From positions 895,012 to 959,011 of the forward strand of contig CAXKVF010000074.1 of the NCBI GenBank assembly GCA_964057225.1: a stretch of 64,000 nt of DNA, read 5' to 3'. The stretch comes from Auanema rhodensis (taxonomy: Eukaryota > Nematoda > Chromadorea > Rhabditida > Rhabditidae). The position numbers and the translations under genes are program-made. How positions within the stretch are numbered: position 1 is the first letter of the stretch; the number at the start of each line of letters is the position of its first letter. The notes under the pieces are model-generated. The model was not told the DNA's origin. It did not search any database and worked only from the letters and a program-made list of their open reading frames with translations. Below are positions 24,465 through 37,664 of this stretch, piece after piece.

Positions 24465-27400
24465 CATGGTAACCATGACTTTGAAATTTACGTGAACTTT
24501 AATTTATGCTAATTAAATGTACACGTGATGTGCACTTGGTATGTAACTCGCTTCACGTGAAAGATAAAGAGATGCGGTTTTCAAAATTAGATTCCCCATG
24601 TCCATATTAGTCTAAAAACGAATTTTTATTGATATTGGTTCATGGTAACCATGACTTTGAAATTTACGTGAACTTTAATTTATGCTAATTAAATGTACAC
24701 GTGATGTGCACTTGGTATGTAACTCGCTTCACGTGAAAGATAAAGAGATGCGGTTTTCAAAATTAGATTCCCCATGTCCATATTAGTCTAAAAACAAATT
24801 TTTATTGATATTGGTGCATGGTAACCATGACTTTGAAATTTACGTGAACTTTAATTTATGCTAATTAAATGTACACGTGATGTGCACTTGGTATGTAACT
24901 CGCTTCACGTGAAAGATAAAGAGATGCGGTTTTCAAAATTAGATTCCCCATGTCCATATTAGTCTAAAAATAAATTTTTATTGATATTGGTGCATGGTAA
25001 CCATGACTTTGAAATTTACGTGAACTTTAATTTATGCTAATTAAATGTACACGTGATGTGCACTTGGTATGTAACTCGCTTCACGTGAAAGATAAAGAGA
25101 TGCGGTTTTCAAAATTAGATTCCCCATGTCCATATTAGTCTAAAAACGAATTTTTATTGATATTGGTTCATGGTAACCATGACTTTGAAATTTACGTGAA
25201 CTTTAATTTATGCTAATTAAATGTACACGTGATGTGCACTTGGTATGTAACTCGCTTCACGTGAAAGATAAAGAGATGCGGTTTTCAAAATTAGATTCCC
25301 CATGTCCATATTAGTCTAAAAACAAATTTTTATTGATATTGGTTCATGGTAACCATGACTTTGAAATTTACGTGAACTTTAATTTATGCTAATTAAATGT
25401 ACACGTGATGTGCACTTGGTATGTAACTCGCTTCACGTGAAAGATAAAGAGATGCGGTTTTCAAAATTAGATTCCCCATGTCCATATTAGTCTAAAAACA
25501 AATTTTTATTGATATTGGTGCATGGTAACCATGACTTTGAAATTTACGTGAACTTTAATTTATGCTAATTAAATGTACACGTGATGTGCACTTGGTATGT
25601 AACTCGCTTCACGTGAAAGATAAAGAGATGCGGTTCTCAAAATTAGATTCCCCATGTCCATATTAGTCTAAAAACGAATTTTTATTGATATTGGTTCATG
25701 GTAACCATGACTTTGAAATTTACGTGAACTTTAATTTATGCTAATTAAATGTACACGTGATGTGCACTTGGTATGTAACTCGCTTCACGTGAAAGATAAA
25801 GAGATGCGGTTTTGAAAATTAGATTCCCCATGTCCATATTAGTCTAAAAACAAATTTTTATTGATATTGGTTCATGGTAACCATGACTTTGAAATTTACG
25901 TGAACTTTAATTTATGCTAATTAAATGTACACGTGATGTGCACTTGGTATGTAACTCGCTTCACGTGAAAGATAAAGAGATGCGGTTTTCAAAATTAGAT
26001 TCCCCATGTCCATATTAGTCTAAAAACAAATTTTTATTGATATTGGTTCATGGTAACCATGACTTTGAAATTTACGTGAACTTTAATTTATGCTAATTAA
26101 ATGTACACGTGATGTGCACTTGGTATGTAACTCGCTTCACGTGAAAGATAAAGAGATGCGGTTTTCAAAATTAGATTCCCCATGTCCATATTAGTCTAAA
26201 AACAAATTTTTATTGATATTGGTGCATGGTAACCATGACTTTGAAATTTACGTGAACTTTAATTTATGCTAATTAAATGTACACGTGATGTGCACTTGGT
26301 ATGTAACTCGCTTCACGTGAAAGATAAAGAGATGCGGTTTTCAAAATTAAATTCCCCATGTCCATATTAGTCTAAGAACGAATTTTTATTGATATTGGTT
26401 CATGGTAACCATGACTTTGAAATTTACGTGAACTTTAATTTATGCTAATTAAATGTACACGTGATGTGCACTTGGTATGTAACTCGCTTCACGTGAAAGA
26501 TAAAGAGATGCGGTTTTCAAAATTAGATTCCCCATGTCCATATTAGTCTAAAAACAAATTTTTATTGATATTGGTTCATGGTAACCATGACTTTGAAATT
26601 TACGTGAACTTTAATTTATGCTAATTAAATGTACACGTGATGTGCACTTGGTATGTAACTCGCTTCACGTGAAAGATAAAGAGATGCGGTTTTCAAAATT
26701 AGATTCCCCATGTCCATATTAGTCTAAAAACAAATTTTTATTGATATTGGTTCATGGTAACCATGACTTTGAAATTTACGTGAACTTTAATTTATGCTAA
26801 TTAAATGTACACGTGATGTGCACTTGGTATGTAACTCGCTTCACGTGAAAGATAAAGAGATGCGGTTTTCAAAATTAGATTCCCCATGTCCATATTAGTC
26901 TAAAAACAAATTTTTATTGATATTGGTGCATGGTAACCATGACTTTGAAATTTACGTGAACTTTAATTTATGCTAATTAAATGTACACGTGATGTGCACT
27001 TGGTATGTAACTCGCTTCACGTGAAAGATAAAGAGATGCGGTTTTCAAAATTAAATTCCCCATGTCCATATTAGTCTAAAAACAAATTTTTATTGATATT
27101 GGTTCATGGTAACCATGACTTTGAAATTTACGTGAACTTTAATTTATGCTAATTAAATGTACACGTGATGTGCACTTGGTATGTAACTCGCTTCACGTGA
27201 AAGATAAAGAGATGCGGTTTTCAAAATTAGATTCCCCATGTCCATATTAGTCTTAAAACAAATTTTTATTGATATTGGTTCATGGTAACCATGACTTTGA
27301 AATTTACGTGAACTTTAATTTATGCTAATTAAATGTACACGTGATGTGCACTTGGTATGTAACTCGCTTCACGTGAAAGATAAAGAGATGCGGTTTTCAA

Positions 27401-28512
27401 AATTAGATTCCCCATGTCCATATTAGTCTAAAAACAAATTTTTATTGATATTAGTTCATGGTAACCATGACTTTGAAATTTACGTGAACTTTAATTTATG
27501 CTAATTAAATGTACACGTGATGTGCACTTGGTATGTAACTCGCTTCACGTGAAAGATGAAGAGATGCGGTTTTCAAAATTAGATTCCCCATGTCCATATT
27601 AGTCTAAAAACAAATTTTTATTGATATTGGTGCATGGTAACCATGACTTTGAAATTTACGTGAACTTTAATTTATGCTAATTAAATGTACACGTGATGTG
27701 CACTTGGTATGTAACTCGCTTCACGTGAAAGATAAAGAGATGCGGTTTTCAAAATTAGATTCCCCATGTCCATATTAGTCTAAAAACAAATTTTTATTGA
27801 TATTGGTGCATGGTAACCATGACTTTGAAATTTACGTGAACTTTAATTTATGCTAATTAAATGTACACGTGATGTGCACTTGGTATGTAACTCGCTTCAC
27901 GTGAAAGATAAAGAGATGCGGTTTTCAAAATTAGATTCCCCATGTCCATATTAGTCTAAAAACAAATTTTTATTGATATTGGTTCATGGTAACCATGACT
28001 TTGAAATTTACGTGAACTTTAATTTATGCTAATTAAATGTATACGTGATGTGCACTTGGTATGTAACTCGCTTCACGTGAAAGATAAAGAGATGCGGTTT
28101 TCAAAATTAGATTCCCCATGTCCATATTAGTCTAAAAACAAATTTTTATTGATATTGGTTCATGGTAACCATGACTTTGAAATTTACGTGAACTTTAATT
28201 TATGCTAATTAAATGTATACGTGATGTGCACTTGGTATGTAACTCGCTTCACGTGAAAGATAAAGAGATGCAGTTTTCAAAATTAGATTCCCCATGTCCA
28301 TATTAGTCTAAAAACAAATTTTTATTGATATTGGTTCATGGTAACCATGACTTTGAAATTTACGTGAACTTTAATTTATGCTAATTAAATGTACACGTGA
28401 TGTGCACTTGGTATGTAACTCGCTTCACGTGAAAGATAAAGAGATGCGGTTTTCAAAATTAGATTCCCCATGTCCATATTAGTCTAAAAACAAATTTTTC
28501 TTGATATTGGTT
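24465..28512 (+). repeat. 23-monomer HOR (4,048 bp), copy III
   Basis: This is a complete 23-unit copy with all markers in order: AACGAATT 24465, AATAAATT 24817, AACGAATT 24993, GGTTCTC plus AACGAATT 25521, TTTTGAAAATT 25697, CTAAGAACG 26225, TTAAATTCC 26929, CTTAAAAC 27105, GATGAAG 27457, GTATACGTG 27985 and 28161, TTCTTGAT 28337. It keeps the two plain units (27633, 27809) that copy II lacks. Copies II and III share GGTTCTC and GATGAAG, so they are closer to each other than to copy I. Confidence 0.92.
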
Positions 28513-29040
28513 CATGGTAACCATGACTTTGAAATTTACGTGAACTTTAATTTATGCTAATTAAATGTACACGTGATGTGCACTTGGTATGTAACTCGCT
28601 TCACGTGAAAGATAAAGAGATGCGGTTTTCAAAATTAGATTCCCCATGTCCATATTAGTCTAAAAACAAATTTTTATTGATATTAGTTCATGGTAACCAT
28701 GACTTTGAAATTTACGTGAACTTTAATTTATGCTAATTAAATGTACACGTGATGTGCACTTGGTATGTAACTCGCTTCACGTGAAAGATAAAGAGATGCG
28801 GTTTTCAAAATTAGATTCCCCATGTCCATATTAGTCTAAAAACAAATTTTTATTGATATTGGTTCATGGTAACCATGACTTTGCAGTTTACGTGAACTTT
28901 AATTAATGCTAATTAAATGTACACGTGATGTGCACTTGGTATGTAACTCGCTTCACGTGAAAGATAAAGAGATGCGGTTTTCAAAATTAGATTCCCCATG
29001 TCCATATTAGTCTAAAAACAAATTTTTCTCGATATTGGTT
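28513..29040 (+). repeat. Three-monomer signature block, right of 23-mer domain
   Basis: The order matches 14256-14783: a unit with an A-type end, a plain unit, and 28865 with TTTGCAGTTT, AATTAATGC and TTCTCGAT. Two bases have changed since the split (GCAGTTT for GCAATTT, CTCGAT for CTTGAT). This block marks the end of the left-hand variant lineage; the next monomer begins the GATGAAG/GAGAGA lineage. Confidence 0.85.
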
Positions 29041-32032
29041 CATGGTAACCATGACTTTGAAATTTACGTGAACTTTAATTTATGCTAATTAAATGTACAC
29101 GTGATGTGCACTTGGTATGTAACTCGCTTCACGTGAAAGATGAAGAGATGCGGTTTTCAAAATTAGATTCCCCATGTCCATATTAGTCTAAAAACAAATT
29201 TTTATTGATATTGGTGCATGGTAACCATGACTTTGAAATTTACGTGAACTTTAATTTATGCTAATTAAATGTACACGTGATGTGCACTTGGTATGTAACT
29301 CGCTTCACGTGAAAGATGAAGAGATGCGGTTTTCAAAATTAGATTCCCCATGTCCATATTAGTCTAAAAACAAATTTTTATTGATATTGGTGCATGGTAA
29401 CCATGACTTTGAAATTTACGTGAACTTTAATTTATGCTAATTAAATGTACACGTGATGTGCACTTGGTATGTAACTCGCTTCACGTGAGAGATAAAGAGA
29501 TGCGGTTTTCAAAATTAGATTCCCCATGTCCATATTAGTCTAAAAACAAATTTTTATTGATATTGGTGCATGGTAACCATGACTTTGAAATTTACGTGAA
29601 CTTTAATTTATGCTAATTAAATGTACACGTGATGTGCACTTGGTATGTAACTCGCTTCACGTGAAAGATAAAGAGATGCGGTTTTCAAAATTAGATTCCC
29701 CATGTCCATATTAGTCTAAAAACAAATTTTTATTGATATTGGTGCATGGTAACCATGACTTTGAAATTTACGTGAACTTTAATTTATGCTAATTAAATGT
29801 ACACGTGATGTGCACTTGGTATGTAACTCTCTTCACGTGAAAGATAAAGAGATGCGGTTTTCAAAATTAGATTCCCCAACTCCATATTAGTCTAAAAACA
29901 AATTTTTATTGATATTGGTTCATGGTAACCATGACTTTGAAATTTACGTGAACTTTAATTTATGCTAATTAAATGTACACGTGATGTGCACTTGGTATGT
30001 AACTCGCTTCACGTGAAAGATGAAGAGATGCGGTTTTCAAAATTAGATTCCCCATTTCCATATTAGTCTAAAAACAAATTTTTATTGATATTGGTTCATG
30101 GTAACCATGACTTTGAAATTTACGTGAACTTTAATTTATGCTAATTAAATGTACACGTGATGTGCACTTGGTATGTAACTCGCTTCACGTGAAAGATGAA
30201 GAGATGCGGTTTTCAAAATTAGATTCCCCATGTCCATATTAGTCTAAAAACAAATTTTTATTGATATTGGTGCATGGTAACCATGACTTTGAAATTTACG
30301 TGAACTTTAATTTATGCTAATTAAATGTACACGTGATGTGCACTTGGTATGTAACTCGCTTCACGTGACAGATAAAGAGATGCGGTTTTCAAAATTAGAT
30401 TCCCCATGTCCATATTAGTCTAAAAACAAATTTTTATTGATATTGGTGCATGGTAACCATGACTTTGAAATTTACGTGAACTTTAATTTATGCTAATTAA
30501 ATGTACACGTGATGTGCACTTGGTATGTAACTCTCTTCACGTGAAAGATAAAGAGATGCGGTTTTCAAAATTAGATTCCCCATGTCCATATTAGTCTAAA
30601 AACAAATTTTTATTGATATTGGTGCATGGTAACCATGACTTTGAAATTTACGTGAACTTTAATTTATGCTAATTAAATGTACACGTGATGTGCACTTGGT
30701 ATGTAACTCGCTTCACGTGAAAGATAAAGAGATGCGGTTTTCAAAATTAGATTCCCCATGTCCATATTAGTCTAAAAACAAATTTTTATTGATATTGGTG
30801 CATGGTAACCATGACTTTGAAATTTACGTGAACTTTAATTTATGCTAATTAAATGTACACGTGATGTGCACTTGGTATGTAACTCTCTTCACGTGAAAGA
30901 TAAAGAGATGCGGTTTTCAAAATTAGATTCCCCATGTCCATATTAGTCTAAAAACAAATTTTTATTGATATTGGTTCATGGTAACCATGACTTTGAAATT
31001 TACGTGAACTTTAATTTATGCTAATTAAATGTACACGTGATGTGCACTTGGTATGTAACTCGCTTCACGTGAAAGATAAAGAGATGCGGTTTTCAAAATT
31101 AGATTCCCCATGTCCATATTAGTCTAAAAACAAATTTTTATTGATATTGGTTCATGGTAACCATGACTTTGAAATTTACGTGAACTTTAATTTATGCTAA
31201 TTAAATGTACACGTGATGTGCACTTGGTATGTAACTCGCTTCACGTGACAGATAAAGAGATGCGGTTTTCAAAATTAGATTCCCCATGTCCATATTAGTC
31301 TAAAAACAAATTTTTATTGATATTGGTGCATGGTAACCATGACTTTGAAATTTACGTGAACTTTAATTTATGCTAATTAAATGTACACGTGATGTGCACT
31401 TGGTATGTGACTCGCTTCACGTGAAAGATAAAGAGATGCGGTTTTCAAAATTAGATTCCCCATGTCCATATTAGTCTAAAAACAAATTTTTATTGATATT
31501 GGTGCATGGTAACCATGACTTTGAAATTTACGTGAACTTTAATTTATGCTAATTAAATGTACACGTGATGTGCACTTGGTATGTAACTCTCTTCACGTGA
31601 AAGATAAAGAGATGCGGTTTTCAAAATTAGATTCCCCATGTCCATATTAGTCTAAAAACAAATTTTTATTGATATTGGTTCATGGTAACCATGACTTTGA
31701 AATTTACGTGAACTTTAATTTATGCTAATTAAATGTACACGTGATGTGCACTTGGTATGTAACTCGCTTCACGTGAAAGATGAAGAGATGCGGTTTTTAA
31801 AATTAGATTCCCCATGTCCATATTAGTCTAAAAACAAATTTTTATTGATATTGGTGCATGGTAACCATGACTTTGAAATTTACGTGAACTTTAATTTATG
31901 CTAATTAAATGTACACGTGATGTGCACTTGGTATGTAACTCGCTTCACGTGAAAGATGAAGAGATGCGGTTTTCAAAATTAGATTCCCCATGTCCATATT
32001 AGTCTAAAAACAAATTTTTATTGATATTGGTG
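29041..32032 (+). repeat. Start of GATGAAG/GAGAGA/CTCTCTTC lineage, loosely ordered
   Basis: From here the diagnostic changes move to monomer positions 86-104: GATGAAG, GTGAGAGA, GTGACAGA and CTCTCTTC. A four-unit order GATGAAG, GAGAGA, plain, CTCTCTTC appears at 29217-29920, then in mixed form to 31857. Private changes include CCCCAACTCC (29745), CCCCATTTCC (29921), TATGTGACTC (31329) and GGTTTTTAAA (31681). G-type junctions now dominate. None of the markers AACGAATT, AATAAATT or TTCTTGAT of the left lineage occurs to the right of this point. Confidence 0.8.
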
Positions 32033-33264
32033 CATGGTAACCATGACTTTGAAATTTACGTGAACTTTAATTTATGCTGATTAAATGTACACGTGATGTG
32101 CACTTGGTATGTAACTCGCTTCACGTGAGAGATAAAGAGATGCGGTTTTCAAAATTAGATTCCCCATGTCCATATTAGTCTAAAAACAAATTTTTATTGA
32201 TATTGGTGCATGGTAACCATGACTTTGAAATTTACGTGAACTTTAATTTATGCTAATTAAATGTACACGTGATGTGCACTTGGTATGTAACTCGCTTCAC
32301 GTGAAAGATAAAGAGATGCGGTTTTCAAAATTAGATTCCCCATGTCCATATTAGTCTAAAAACAAATTTTTATTGATATTGGTTCATGGTAACCATGACT
32401 TTGAAATTTACGTGAACTTTAATTTATGCTAATTAAATGTACACGTGATGTGCACTTGGTATGTAACTCGCTTCACGTGAAAGATAAAGAGATGCGGTTT
32501 TCAAAATTAGATTCCCCATGTCCATATTAGTCTAAAAACAAATTTTTATTGATATTGGTTCATGGTAACCATGACTTTGAAATTTACGTGAACTTTAATT
32601 TATGCTAATTAAATGTACACGTGATGTGCACTTGGTATGTAACTCGCTTCACGTGAAAGATAAAGAGATGCGGTTTTCAAAATTAGATTCCCCATGTCCA
32701 TATTAGTCTAAAAACAAATTTTTATTGATATTGGTGCATGGTAACCATGACTTTGAAATTTACGTGAACTTTAATTTATGCTAATTAAATGTACACGTGA
32801 TGTGCACTTGGTATGTAACTCGCTTCACGTGAAAGATAAAGAGATGCGGTTTCCAAAATTAGATTCCCCATGTCCATATTAGTCTAAAAACAAATTTTTA
32901 TTGATATTGGTTCATGGTAACCATGACTTTGAAATTTACGTGAACTTTAATTTATGCTAATTAAATGTACACGTGATGTGCACTTGGTATGTAACTCGCT
33001 TCACGTGAAAGATAAAGAGATGCGGTTTTCAAAATTAGATTCCCCATGTCCATATTAGTCTAAAAACAAATTTTCATTGATATTGGTGCATGGTAACCAT
33101 GACTTTGAAATTTACGTGAACTTTAATTTATGCTAATTAAATGTACACGTGATGTTAACTTGGTATGTAACTCGCTTCACGTGAAAGATGAAGAGATGCG
33201 GTTTTCAAAATTAGATTCCCCATGTCCATATTAGTCTAAAAACAAATTTTTATTGATATTGGTG
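32033..33264 (+). repeat. 7-monomer HOR (1,232 bp), first copy
   Basis: The order is GAGAGA, plain, two T-type units, GGTTTCC, T-type, GATGAAG. The same order follows at 33265. Private changes here are ATGCTGATT (32033), AAATTTTCATTG (32913) and GATGTTAAC (33089). Confidence 0.85.
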
Positions 33265-34496
33265 CATGGTAACCATGACTTTGAAATTTACGTGAACTTT
33301 AATTTATGCTAATTAAATGTACACGTGATGTGCTCTTGGTATGTAACTCGCTTCACGTGAGAGATAAAGAGATGCGGTTTTCAAAATTAGATTCCCCATG
33401 TCCATATTAGTCTAAAAACAAATTTTTATTGATATTGGTGCATGGTAACCATGACTTTGAAATTTACGTGAACTTTAATTTATGCTAATTAAATGTACAC
33501 GTGATGTGCACTTGGTATGTAACTCGCTTCACGTGAAAGATAAAGAGATGCGGTTTTCAAAATTAGATTCCCCATGTCCATATTAGTCTAAAAACAAATT
33601 TTTATTGATATTGGTTCATGGTAACCATGACTTTGAAATTTACGTGAACTTTAATTTATGCTAATTAAATGTACACGTGATGTGCACTTGGTATGTAACT
33701 CGCTTCACGTGAAAGATAAAGAGATGCGGTTTTCAAAATTAGATTCCCCATGTCCATATTAGTCTAAAAACAAATTTTTATTGATATTGGTTCATGGTAA
33801 CCATGACTTTGAAATTTACGTGAACTTTAATTTATGCTAATTAAATGTACACGTGATGTGCACTTGGTATGTAACTCGCTTCACGTGAAAGATAAAGAGA
33901 TGCGGTTTTCAAAATTAGATTCCCCATGTCCATATTAGTCTAAAAACAAATTTTTATTGATATTGGTGCATGGTAACCATGACTTTGAAATTTACGTGAA
34001 CTTTAATTTATGCTAATTAAATGTACACGTGATGTGCACTTGGTATGTAACTCGCTTCACGTGAAAGATAAAGAGATGCGGTTTCCAAAATTAGATTCCC
34101 CATGTCCATATTAGTCTAAAAACAAATTTTTATTGATATTGGTTCATGGTAACCATGACTTTGAAATTTACGTGAACTTTAATTTATGCTAATTAAATGT
34201 ACACGTGATGTGCACTTGGTATGTAACTCGCTTCACGTGAAAGATAAAGAGATGCGGTTTTCAAAATTAGATTCCCCATGTCCATATTAGTCTAAAAACA
34301 AATTTTTATTGATATTGGTGCATGGTAACCATGACTTTGAAATTTACGTGAACTTTAATTTATGCTAATTAAATGTACACGTGATGTGCACTTGGTATGT
34401 AACTCGCTTCACGTGAAAGATGAAGAGATGCGGTTTTCAAAATTAGATTCCCCATGTCCATATTAGTCTAAAAACAAATTTTTATTGATATTGGTG
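33265..34496 (+). repeat. 7-monomer HOR (1,232 bp), second copy
   Basis: This is the same seven-unit order as 32033-33264. GAGAGA is at 33265, GGTTTCC at 33969, GATGAAG at 34321. One private change, GTGCTCTTGG, lies in the first unit. Several private changes separate the two copies, so this duplication is older than the 1,760 bp pair at 7041. Confidence 0.85.
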
Positions 34497-35728
34497 CATG
34501 GTAACCATGACTTTGAAATTTACGTGAACTTTAATTTATGCTAATTAAATGTACACGTGATGTGCACTTGGTATGTAACTCGCTTCACGTGAGAGATAAA
34601 GAGATGCGGTTTTCAAAATTAGATTCCCCATGTCCATATTAGTCTAAAAACAAATTTTTATTGATATTGGTGCATGGTAACCATGACTTTGAAATTTACG
34701 TGAACTTTAATTTATGCTAATTAAATGTACACGTGATGTGCACTTGGTATGTAACTCGCTTCACGTGAAAGATAAAGAGATGCGGTTTTCAAAATTAGAT
34801 TCCCCATGTCCATATTAGTCTAAAAACAAATTTTTATTGATATTGGTGCATGGTAACCATGACTTTGAAATTTACGTGAACTTTAATTTATGCTAATTAA
34901 ATGTACACGTGATGTGCACTTGGTATGTAACTCTCTTCACGTGAAAGATAAAGAGATGCGGTTTTCAAAATTAGATTCCCCATGTCCATATTAGTCTAAA
35001 AACAAATTTTTATTGATATTGGTGCATGGTAACCATGACTTTGAAATTTACGTGAACTTTAATTTATGCTAATTAAATGTACACGTGATGTGCACTTGGT
35101 ATGTAACTCGCTTCACGTGAAAGATGAAGAGATGCGGTTTTCAAAATTAGATTCCCCATGTCCATATTAGTCTAAAAACAAATTTTTATTGATATTGGTG
35201 CATGGTAACCATGACTTTGAAATTTACGTGAACTTTAATTTATGCTAATTAAATGTACACGTGATGTGCACTTGGTATGTAACTCGCTTCACGTGAGAGA
35301 TAAAGAGATGCGGTTTTCAAAATTAGATTCCCCATGTCCATATTAGTCTAAAAACAAATTTTTATTGATATTGGTGCATGGTAACCATGACTTTGAAATT
35401 TACGTGAACTTTAATTTATGCTAATTAAATGTACACGTGATGTGCACTTGGTATGTAACTCGCTTCACGTGAAAGATAAAGAGATGCGGTTTTCAAAATT
35501 AGATTCCCCATGTCCATATTAGTCTAAAAACAAATTTTTATTGATATTGGTGCATGGTAACCATGACTTTGAAATTTACGTGAACTTTAATTTATGCTAA
35601 TTAAATGTACACGTGATGTGCACTTGGTATGTAACTCTCTTCACGTGAAAGATAAAGAGATGCGGTTTTCAAAATTAGATTCCCCATGTCCATATTAGTC
35701 TAAAAACAAATTTTTATTGATATTGGTT
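34321..35728 (+). repeat. 4-monomer HOR (704 bp), two copies
   Basis: GATGAAG, GTGAGAGA, plain and CTCTCTTC run at 34321-35024 and again at 35025-35728 with no difference seen. The same four-unit order occurs at 29217 and, with GACGAAG in the first unit, at 38721-39424. It looks like the basic module from which this lineage's 7- and 9-unit forms were built. The first unit also closes the preceding 7-mer copy. Confidence 0.88.
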
Positions 35729-36080
35729 CATGGTAACCATGACTTTGAAATTTACGTGAACTTTAATTTATGCTAATTAAATGTACACGTGATGTGCACT
35801 TGGTATGTAACTCGCTTCACGTGAAAGATAAAGAGATGCGGTTTTCAAAATTAGATTCCCCATGTCCATATTAGTCTAAAAACAAATTTTTATTGATATT
35901 GGTTCATGGTAACCATGACTTTGAAATTTACGTGAACTTTAATTTATGCTAATTAAATGTACACGTGATGTGCACTTGGTATGTAACTCGCTTCACGTGA
36001 AAGATAAAGAGATGCGGTTTTCAAAATTAGATTCCCCATGTCCATATTAGTCTAAAAACAAATTTTTATTGATATTGCTT

Positions 36081-37664
36081 CATGGTAACCATGACTTTGA
36101 AATTTACGTGAACTTTAATTTATGCTAATTAAATGTACACGTGATGTGCACTTGGTATGTAACTCGCTTCACGTGAAAGATGAAGAGATGCGGTTTTCAA
36201 AATTAGATTCCCCATTTCCATATTAGTCTAAAAACAAATTTTTATTGATATTGGTTCATGGTAACCATGACTTTGAAATTTACGTGAACTTTAATTTATG
36301 CTAATTAAATGTACACGTGATGTGCACTTGGTATGTAACTCGCTTCACGTGAAAGATGAAGAGATGCGGTTTTCAAAATTAGATTCCATATGTCCATATT
36401 AGTCTAAAAACAAATTTTTATTGATATTGGTGCATGGTAACCATGACTTTGAAATTTACGTGAACTTTAATTTATGCTAATTAAATGTACACGTGATGTG
36501 CACTTGGTATGTAACTCGCTTCACGTGAAAGATGAAGAGATGCGGTTTTCAAAATTAGATTCCCCATGTCCATATTAGTCTAAAAACAAATTTTTATTGA
36601 TATTGGTGCATGGTAACCATGACTTTGAAATTTACGTGAACTTTAATTTATGCTAATTAAATGTACACGTGATGTGCACTTGGTATGTAACTCGCTTCAC
36701 GTGAAAGATGAAGAGATGCGGTTTTCAAAATTAGATTCCCCATGTCCATATTAGTCTAAAAACAAATTTTTATTGATATTGGTGCATGGTAACCATGACT
36801 TTGAAATTTACGTGAACTTTAATTTATGCTAATTAAATGTACACGTGATGTGCACTTGGTATGTAACTCGCTTCACGTGAGAGATAAAGAGATGCGGTTT
36901 TCAAAATTAGATTCCCCATGTCCATATTAGTCTAAAAACAAATTTTTATTGATATTGGTGCATGGTAATCATGACTTTGAAATTTACGTGAACTTTAATT
37001 TATGCTAATTAAATGTACACGTGATGTGCACTTGGTATGTAACTCGCTTCACGTGAAAGATAAAGAGATGCGGTTTTCAAAATTAGATTCCCCATGTCCA
37101 TATTAGTCTAAAAACAAATTTTTATTGATATTGGTGCATGGTAACCATGACTTTGAAATTTACGTGAACTTTAATTTATGCTAATTAAATGTACACGTGA
37201 TGTGCACTTGGTATGTAACTCTCTTCACGTGAAAGATAAAGAGATGCGGTTTTCAAAATTAGATTCCCCATGTCCATATTAGTCTAAAAACAAATTTTTA
37301 TTGATATTGGTTCATGGTAACCATGACTTTGAAATTTACGTGAACTTTAATTTATGCTAATTAAATGTACACGTGATGTGCACTTGGTATGTAACTCGCT
37401 TCACGTGAAAGATAAAGAGATGCGGTTTTCAAAATTAGATTCCCCATGTCCATATTAGTCTAAAAACAAATTTTTATTGATATTGGTTCATGGTAACCAT
37501 GACTTTGAAATTTACGTGAACTTTAATTTATGCTAATTAAATGTACACGTGATGTGCACTTGGTATGTAACTCGCTTCACGTGAAAGATAAAGAGATGCG
37601 GTTTTCAAAATTAGATTCCCCATGTCCATATTAGTCTAAAAACAAATTTTTATTGATATTGCTT
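36081..37664 (+). repeat. 9-monomer HOR (1,584 bp), first copy
   Basis: The order starts with a unit after the rare GCTT junction carrying GATGAAG and CCCATTTCC. Then come GATGAAG with CCATATG, two GATGAAG units, GAGAGA, GGTAATCATG, CTCTCTTC and two T-type units. Four successive GATGAAG units mark a local spread of that variant. Confidence 0.88.
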
